A DNA stretch of 64,000 bases from the NCBI GenBank assembly GCA_025345505.1, contig JANVCC010000076.1, forward strand, positions 9,759,156 through 9,823,155, given 5' to 3'. Numbering within the stretch: the first letter of the stretch is position 1; every line of letters begins with the position of its first letter. The notes under the pieces are model-generated. The model was not told where the DNA came from and searched no databases. It saw only the letters and a program-made list of their open reading frames with translations. The position numbers and the translations under genes are program-made. This DNA comes from Todiramphus chloris collaris (Eukaryota > Chordata > Aves > Coraciiformes > Alcedinidae). Shown one piece after another: positions 56,867-64,000 of the stretch.

Positions 56867-59800
56867 ATTCCAAATCACACCCCCCCCAGCTTCATGGGCT
56901 CCTAGGGAATGAGAAGGGGCTGTAGCTAAAGGAAAGAACATGGATTTCCTGAGCTACCACTGCCTAAGAACTTCCCATATTAGGATGCAAGAAAAGTCTC
57001 AGCCGTCAAACCACCTGTGAATCCCTTGTGTCCTCTGTCTTGTCTCTCATGGTCTCTGTTTCTGTGGGCAGATGTTAGCCCCAGAGCCATGTTTGGAGTC
57101 AGGGTCCTGGGGAGGGAGCTTGCTCTGTTCTTCTCCTGAGCAAAGCTGGTGGAGACGCTGGGCACAGGGTGAGGTGGCTGCATGCTAATCAATGTGGCAC
57201 TAGACTGGGGAGTGCTCCACAGGCTGGGCATGGAGAGGGAAACCCAGGCCTCTGCTTCCATTTGGTTTCTGGCAGTTTGATGTTTACTCAGTGTCCTTCA
57301 TGTACTTTGACTTTTACTTGTCCATCGTTGGCATGTGCTGCCCTTCCCTGTCACCTCCCTCCCCCAGGAGATCTCATTGTACAGTGCCCATTCTCGTTCT
57401 CTCTCTCCGTGTTTGGATGTACTGCTCTGTGTAACTCAGTGGGTCTCCCTCTTTCTGGTTTGTTTTTTTTCTAGATTCCTGCCGTTTGTTCATCGTTGTG
57501 CCTAAAGCATGTCGATGTGGCGTTCAAGTACATCGTCCAAATCCTTGTCTCTTCAGCTTCTCTGATGCTTGAACTCTCACCTTTGACCTTGTGTTGACCT
57601 TTGATGCTGATGTGTATTTTTATTACGTTTGTTTCTTTCTTTTTTTTTTTTTTCTTTTGTGCTGCCAAATTGGTTTTGCTAGAAAGACTGCTGAAGGGGA
57701 ATATTTAAACTTGCATTTGAATATAAAAAAATTCTATTTTTCTAGACCTTCGTAAGATAACCACTTGATTTTGTGAATCTGATTCTTTGTAATTGTCTTC
57801 AGAGCAGCCTTGCTAGCATACCTTGTGGAGTATTTGTATTTCTGTGAACATACAGTCAATCACTTTTCTAGGCTTAGTTTTTTTCTGTGTGCTTAGTTTT
57901 AAAAACACAGTTTCGAAGAAAAAGTCAATTATATGGTGTGACTCAATCTTTCAGGAGATTTCCTAGTCACATTTTGCTGATTTGGTTTCTGTGCTTGAGG
58001 AGACAGCATGTGTTTTTATGAGTTCAAACTTGTGACTTGAGTGGCATCAGCAGAAAACACTTGAACTACATTTTCCTCTGATTGTAGCTACTTTTTTTTT
58101 TTTTCCCCCACCCTGGCTTTTTTTTTTCAATTATGATTATTTTTTCTTTTTCCCCTGCTTCCCTGTGTGATTATCAGTCTGCAGTGAAAATTTGATCAAA
58201 GTTGATGTTGTATTTTGTTAAGCTCCAGCATGCTTGGTTTTTTTTGTAACTACAATCTCCTCAGCAAAATGTGATGTTTTTGTTTTAATCTTTTGAACTA
58301 AGATAGTGCCCAGAAATGTTTTGCATGTTTCCTGCTGTTTTCTTCACACCCTCGTATATATCACCTTCACCTCTCTGTTTTCTATAGTTTGTGCAAAAAC
58401 TGAGCAATTGAATGGGTTTCACAGGTATCCTTTAAATTGGTGGGTTTAGTTTGACAAATACCTGATCAGAAGCCACCTGAGAGCATCTACCTGTGCACTT
58501 AGACTGTCTGCCTGACAGAGCACCTGGCCCTTGGTCCACCTCCACTGCCGTCAGAGGCTCCTGGGAGCTTGGTTGCACTGTTCCTGCAGTGGAAGCTTTG
58601 GTGGGAAAAGGGGGTAGCTGTGGGGCAGGGAGGTGGGGGAACTTCACAGTATTTCCGTTTCCAAAGTTATCTGCAGCTAGGGCTCCTTTGAAACTCTCGT
58701 TACAAGCCTTTTGTATAATTCAGGGCACATTTTTGTGAAGTCCAGGCCCACTTCGGTACCACCGGTCAGACCTTGGTGGCAGGATCCTGGAAGGATCTAG
58801 GTTAGCTCTTGAAATATCCCAGGGAAAGCACTTGTAAACCTGGTCCTGCAACCGCTGGCTCTTTTCCCAAGTGACAAGCACAATACAACAGCCTCTGGAG
58901 CTGTTACCTGAACAGGGTACCATCCCCAGCTCTCTTCTCAAGGGCCTGAGCTGGGGAATCTCTACGGAGATTTTTTAGTTTTTGTTTAGTTTTTAATTGG
59001 GTAATGAGCTAAGCAGTTTTCTGGCTTGCAGGATGAACTAGAACAGGTTACTGCTTTCTGGGTAGCAGAACTCCCCCTACCCCACAAACCATCTACACAA
59101 ATAGAAACTGGGATGTAGCTTCTAGCCGAAGGCACCTGATGAAGTTTCAGTCAGAAGGAGAAGCAATCTAGCTAGCGTAAGTATCTGAACAGGAGAGAAT
59201 AATGTGAAATGAAATCCCAGGAGAAGGGGTTACGCTGACAAAATAAATCATGTCTGATTGGATAGAACTCTTTTGTCCAGTGTTTGGGATAATGCACAGA
59301 TGCAAAAGGACTTTTTTTTTTTTTCTCCATCCTACTCCTGAGTTGGCTGAGGATACTGTATACTCAGTAGACACCAGGAAGACATGTGCAGACAGAACAC
59401 GTTTGGACGTGGCGCGCGTACCGGGCAGCGAAGCGTGAGGCTGGTGAAGAGAGGATGGAGATTTTGTTTCCTGGGGAGGTAGGGTGGTGGGCTGGCCGCT
59501 GTTAGTCCCACAGTCTGACTGCACAGGACTGTGTGTCAGTGGGGGGCACTGGTACCCTGCAGCCTACGGAGTGACTGCCAGTACGTTGCTGTACGTGCGC
59601 ATTTGGTTCCATAAGGAACTTCTGGGGAAACCTGTGGAAAAAATATCTGAAGAAAACCAAAATGCCAAACGTTGGATGTTTCTTTCCTTTCTTCTTTACT
59701 TTTCTTCCTTTGGTTGTTTTAATTGTTCTGTGGTGGTTTTAATGGATTTGAGACAGTGGAGCAGCAGCTGCCTTTCTGATTTTTGGCTGCTTTTTGTGAA

Positions 59801-60423
59801 TAATTTAAAATAAGAAAATTTACATTTTGGAGACAAACCTGTGGGCTTTTTTATTGGTACAAACATTGTATTTAACACTAGGGGTTTTGTACAGTTTTTT
59901 GCCTTTTCTACTAGAAAACAATGTAAAGTGATTCACAATGTGACGAGAAAACAAATTGCCACTATGACCAAATGTAGAGTCTGTTCTGCAGTAATGGGAA
60001 TTAATCAACTCGAAGTCGTGGTTCAGTCGTAGAAATGCTTTTCTTTACCTTGTTTGAGCTGTTTCTTTTTTTCTTGTTTTGATTTGCAAAACAAAATGTC
60101 TTTTTGTGTGAAATTGTGTTGTACTCTGTAGAGATTTACGGATTTTACTTTAATGGTTTAAAAAGCAGAGGAGCACGTGTTGCTTTTCTGATCTGATCGC
60201 AGAGTTTGTGTAGTGGATTTAAAAATGCAAAGATTTGTTACAAGTTTGGAACAAGCGAGTATGTGTTAAAGGAATTTTCTTCCTTTTGTGTGTGTGTTTT
60301 GTTTTTTTTTTTTTTTTCTTTTTGTCCCAAAGGGCAACTTACAGCTGTTTTAATTGCACAGACACACCGACAACAAGTCATTTTGTATATGCCAAGTGTG
60401 GTACCTTCCTTTGTTTATTTGCT

Positions 60424-60429
60424 ATTAAA
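60424..60429 (+). terminator. CELF1: Distal CELF1 poly(A) signal ATTAAA
   Basis: ATTAAA lies in a context (TTTGTTTATTTGCTATTAAACTG, 60411 onward) that I associate with the 3' end of vertebrate CELF1 mRNA. It is followed from about 60443 by a strongly GU/U-rich downstream element (CCTTGTGTGTTGTATTTGTG), the textbook arrangement for cleavage about 15-20 bases after the hexamer. Confidence 0.75.
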
Positions 60430-60445
60430 CTGTTTGAGAAGAGTC

Positions 60446-63400
60446 CTTGTGTGTTGTATTTGTGTCTTTAAACTTGAGGTTCTTTTTGGGTCCAAGTGTG
60501 GGAAGATGAGGAGAGAGATGGGAGAACTGTCTTCCAGTTCCTTAACTGTGAGCCACAAAAATTTTCATGGCCCAATACCATGTGTTCTGGATGTACATTG
60601 TGGCCCTGGGTTTTTAACTCTATGTAGATGAGCTACTTTGAGTAGAAATGGAACAGGATTTGCTGTTGTTTAGCCTCTGTTTTGTAGCATTTGGCAGTCA
60701 GGTCCCCTTTAGATATTAGATACAGAAAAGCCGAGCATCTTGGACAGTGCAGATCTGTGGTAGGCTGAGGAATGCGGTGTAGGCATATCCAGCCTGGCAG
60801 AATTGGTGCTGTCTAGACACTTGCCTGTTCCATGCACTGTGCTTCACAGTGTTTCAAAGGGCTAAATCACTTGGACATAACAGCAGACTTCAGCTACGTG
60901 GGAACAGCACGCGTGTGTGGTGGCGTGTGGGATTAGATAGGCACCAGCTTGTACCCCTCCTGTGAACCCCAACCTTCCACCACCTCCTCATCCCTTCCAG
61001 GAGCGCAGCCAAGCTTGCCAAACCTGTCCTGCTTCTGCAGCACGAAGGTATTGGTGCTCCCCAGTGCTCCTGGTCCTGGAGATACTGCATGGGGAAACCC
61101 CAGATGGGTTGGGATTACTAGCTCAGGTTTCGTGATGAGTGAAAGTTACCTGCTTTGCTTTGAGAACTAAGATGTGTTAACCATTTGAAATAAAATGAGT
61201 TGTAAAAAAATAAGTATTTGGTGTAGGCAAAATATAATTAATTTAGGAATGTGCCATGAGTTTGACATGAATGTTGCTTCTCCCAGAAGGAAATTACCAC
61301 AATGGCCATGACTTTGCCATGATGTTTCTGAAAGCTCCTAAAATGCAGTGGCGTTACTCCCTGCCTCCCTCCTCTGTCTTGCATCTCAGAGACTGCTAGC
61401 ATTTTGAGGGCAGCTGTGTTCCTCCTCCGTGTCCTTTTCCTCTGTGATCTGGCATACTCTGTTTCACCCCACTCCTTCCTACATGCCCATAAACCTGAGA
61501 GTGCTTGCAGGCACCAGGGACTCAGTGCTTTATTCTTCTCCTGCCACCCTCCAACCAGGAGGGGAGCCCTGCTGCTCATCGCGGCCATCTGTGGTTCACA
61601 CAGAGCTGAGGTGAGGGGTGGAGAGGAACAGCTGAATGAGAAAAAGACATCGTTCAGGCAGGATGGAAGATTCCTGCTTGTGCAGAAAGCTGCCCAGCCT
61701 CATCTTACTCAGGCAAAGCTCTGCCGCTTGCTTCTTACAGAACCGATAACTACATCCCCCTGGGTAGGTGGCTTTTTCATTCTCTGAAGATTTTTTTTTT
61801 CTTTAATTTAAAAGGCCACCACCAATCAGTAGACAATTAAACTAGAAATCAGAGCTAGTGTATTAATCTTTCAAAATAATGAGCATCTCACATGAGTTGC
61901 TATATTTATTGACACCAATAGGAAATACACAGACCTTCAGATTAAGTCCTGATGTTTAATGCTTCAGGAGAGGTTTTTTAACTCACATCCTCCTCCACCT
62001 TTCACTACTTGTTTTGACTCCAGTCTCCAATCTTCCTGACTTTACCAGCCATGTTCTGCTGTCTTCATATGGCCAGGAGCCACCGAGGGTACATTCTGAA
62101 GAGCAGCGGGGAGGAGGACACGCGTCGCAGCGTGGTCACTCTGAAGAAGTGACTGCACGTATAGCTCCACCATGTGACAGGTGAGATTCCTGAGTTTGGT
62201 GTTTCCATGCACCTCGCAGGATTACATGTTTGCTGGTCCCAAGAAGAAACTGAGGATCAGTTACTGTAGAATCTGTACCTGAATCTTGTACAGACTAGAG
62301 CTTCCTGGAGCCACAGACTGATGATCACTCTGCCATTACTTTCTCAAAGCAGCTCAGGTAGTCACTATCTTGGTGATTCCACCCACTGACCCCTCCTTAT
62401 TTAGGCAGCCACACTGGGCTCAGGGTGGTGTGTTCCATACCAGAGTATATGTTTTGAAAATGATCAATCTGAGCTTGATGTATCTCACCCTTCTTTTACT
62501 AGGACAGGGTTTTCTCAGCAGGTGAACTGTGAGTTGATTCTTAAAAGACCGTTTCATAGGAGTGCTCAGAAGCGAGGCAGTACGGTGTGCTCAGCGAAAC
62601 GCAGGACAGATCATTTCCCTCCTGCTAGATGGGTTTTGTCAGAATGTGTGGCAGCCTCGCTTTACCAATTCTTCATGGGATACGAGTGAATACTGAGGAG
62701 AGCAGTGCTTTGGTGAAGTGATCCAAAAGCATCAGGAGGAGTGCAAGTTACAGGCAGGTTACTTGTGGAAGGTTGATTTTGCTCCAGTGAAGAATGATGA
62801 GATCTTTGCTTTTCCCCCTTCTGGACTCCTGGCTTGATCCTTTTGTGTAGCAGGCTCCAGTGGTCGCTGTCCCTGGCCTCTTAACTTCGCCGGGTTCAGA
62901 AATCTGGTGGCCTCATCTTCATTGGTCCTTTCCATGGGGATCAGTCTTCTGCATCTTGTGCCCACCACCCACCCCAAGAGAAACAGAATAATTACTACAG
63001 TGAGAAGAGACTTTTTTTTTAATTCTGAAGCAGACTTTTACGGAATCCCTAAAATCTATGAAGGCCCTGGATGTTAATTTTACCCGTGCTGCTGAAGTGA
63101 TTTTTGCACATTAACCAGCCGTGCCTCAGCGTTACTTTTCTTCAGCCTTCTGTAGACTTTTCCACAGTTTCTACTTCCAGAGTTTGCAAGTACACAGAAG
63201 TCTATGCTGAAACATCATCTAGCACGTTACTGCTCTGAAAAACAATGCTAAATTAAATAATGCAAATGTCATAGACTATATAAGCTCCCAAAAGAAAATC
63301 GGTCTGATTGTAGCAAGACTTTTCTGGCATTTAAAATGCATTCTTGAAAACATTTTTCTGAGGAAATTTTGGGTAAAGGTATCGATGGAATCTCTTAAGA

Positions 63401-64000
63401 TCATGGCTGCTATGATATAAAGCCTCTGGGTAGACTGTGGTTCTTTGTCCTTTTGTGTCCTGCTTTCCGTAGGGATATTACCACAGGAAGGGTTTGTGTT
63501 TCCTTAGGCAGCCATGACACAGGCCAGGATGGTCCAGATGGTGGCCTGGGAGATGACTGTCTTGGTATTTACCTTTTTCTTTGGGGAAGAACTGCCACCA
63601 AGTTCATGCAGAAGCAGGGAGACAGGTGGAAATGTGCCACCTTCTGCACGTGAGTCTGTTGTAAAACTCTGAATTGTCATTTCTTCCCTCTGGCCTTTAA
63701 AAGGTCCCCAAAACATGTGTCTGGGGCTTCTGTAGCCAAAAAAAACCTTAGACTTCCATGAGGTATTCCTTTCCCCCTTCTCCCCCCTCCAAGTTTGATA
63801 CCTCAAAAAGTCTATAAATTATGTAGATCTATATCTATAAAAATCCATAGATAATCAAGACTGGACCCATTAAAAACACAGGACATCAGTGGGGGTGGGA
63901 GTATGAAACTCAACTCCTAGAATCATAGGTGTGTAGGAGAGAGAGTCTTAGAACGTAGGAGAGTTAAAGCTATCTTCCAATCGGGCTAACAGTTCTCTTA
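60446..64000. other. Presumed intergenic region downstream of CELF1
   Basis: No exon of a known gene was recognised. In mammals RAPSN follows CELF1 in the same orientation, but no RAPSN-like coding sequence is visible here, so it probably begins beyond the window. The region holds an AATAAA at 61189-61194 and a small CpG-dense open frame at 62069-62152 followed by a donor-like site at 62181; both are of unknown significance. Confidence 0.6.

Larger units (their letters stand above)
27121..60445 (+). other. CELF1: CELF1 gene, portion carrying all coding exons and the 3' UTR
   Basis: The spliced exons encode a complete CELF1 protein: 488 residues from the ATG at 29351, or 515 from the ATG at 27199. 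Human CELF1 as I remember it is 486 residues, and the difference is two extra alanines in the linker. CELF1 binds GU-rich and UGU-containing RNA. In the nucleus it regulates alternative splicing; in the cytoplasm it promotes deadenylation and decay of mRNAs with GU-rich elements and affects translation. Every exon has AG/GT borders and the phases match across all junctions, so the gene looks intact. The start at 27121 is the proposed acceptor of the N-terminal exon; the true promoter and 5' UTR exons probably lie further upstream, perhaps outside the window. The end is placed shortly after the ATTAAA at 60424. Identity is very secure; the outer limits are inferred. Confidence 0.96.
51311..60445 (+). 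other. CELF1: CELF1 3' UTR (about 9.1 kb)
   Basis: After the stop there is no further coding exon, and the sequence runs to a strong distal poly(A) signal at 60424. CELF1 mRNAs are known for multi-kilobase 3' UTRs. The stretch has many T-rich and GU-rich patches (51556-51590, 52373-52383, 57625-57657, 60283-60318), an A/C-rich patch (52526-52600), two long C runs, and several AATAAA/ATTAAA hexamers (52386, 54594, 56429, 59242) that could serve shorter mRNAs. A 100-N gap interrupts it. Calling the whole span 3' UTR is inferred from gene structure; parts could be alternatively spliced or belong to another transcript. Confidence 0.75.

Noticed and set aside
61404-61787. 127-codon open frame downstream of CELF1
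   Set aside because: No recognisable motif, opposed by a 116-codon frame on the other strand, and no splice or promoter context; chance.
60446-64000. RAPSN first exon, expected downstream by mammalian gene order
   Set aside because: No sequence resembling the RAPSN N-terminus was found; the gene probably starts beyond the window.
1-64000. CRISPR arrays, tRNA or rRNA genes, bacterial operons, endogenous retroviral genes
   Set aside because: No regularly spaced direct repeats, no tRNA A/B-box clover pattern noticed, and no gag/pol/env-type frames other than CR1 LINE reverse transcriptase.

Overview
The window is vertebrate nuclear DNA, almost certainly from a bird. It is AT-rich, with long introns bounded by GT/AG, no long intronless genes, and three CR1 LINE fragments of the kind that dominate avian interspersed repeats. 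Two runs of exactly 100 N (18232-18331 and 53634-53733) are assembly gaps. I cannot name the species.

One protein-coding gene is recognised: CELF1 (CUGBP Elav-like family member 1, also called CUG-BP1) on the + strand. Thirteen coding exons were placed by splice sites and reading frame. An alternative N-terminal exon ends at 27269 (ATG at 27199). Twelve common exons follow, from 29341 to the stop codon at 51308-51310. All exon phases join without a break. The product is 488 residues from the ATG at 29351, or 515 residues from the ATG at 27199. It has the standard family layout: RRM1 and RRM2 close together, a long Ala/Ser/Gln-rich linker, and a C-terminal RRM3 ending in a basic tail.

Layout. 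1 to about 27120: no coding exon recognised; probably the long 5'-UTR intron region of CELF1, with a GU-rich tract (3885-4095), two CpG-rich islets (about 5800-6080 and 9000-9230), a sense CR1 fragment (23033-23553) and gap 1. 27121-34908: N-terminal exon, RRM1, RRM2 and the start of the linker, with a sense CR1 fragment in the intron at 30852-33971. 34909-49462: linker exons. The 8.6 kb intron at 39549-48138 holds an antisense CR1 of about 3.3 kb with decayed endonuclease and reverse-transcriptase pieces. 49463-51310: RRM3. 51311 to about 60445: a very long 3' UTR with several candidate poly(A) signals, the best being ATTAAA at 60424 with GU-rich sequence just downstream. 60446-64000: apparently intergenic. 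RAPSN follows CELF1 in mammals, but no RAPSN exon was recognised here.

No exotic system is visible. The most interesting signals concern isoform choice and possible self-regulation of this RNA-binding protein: three tandem 3' splice sites that add or remove 1 or 4 residues, GU-rich elements matching CELF1's own binding consensus in an intron and in the 3' UTR, an 86-bp tandem duplication just upstream of the LYLQ alternative acceptor, and splice-site-like motifs inside the 3' UTR. No tRNA, rRNA, CRISPR or other RNA gene was found.
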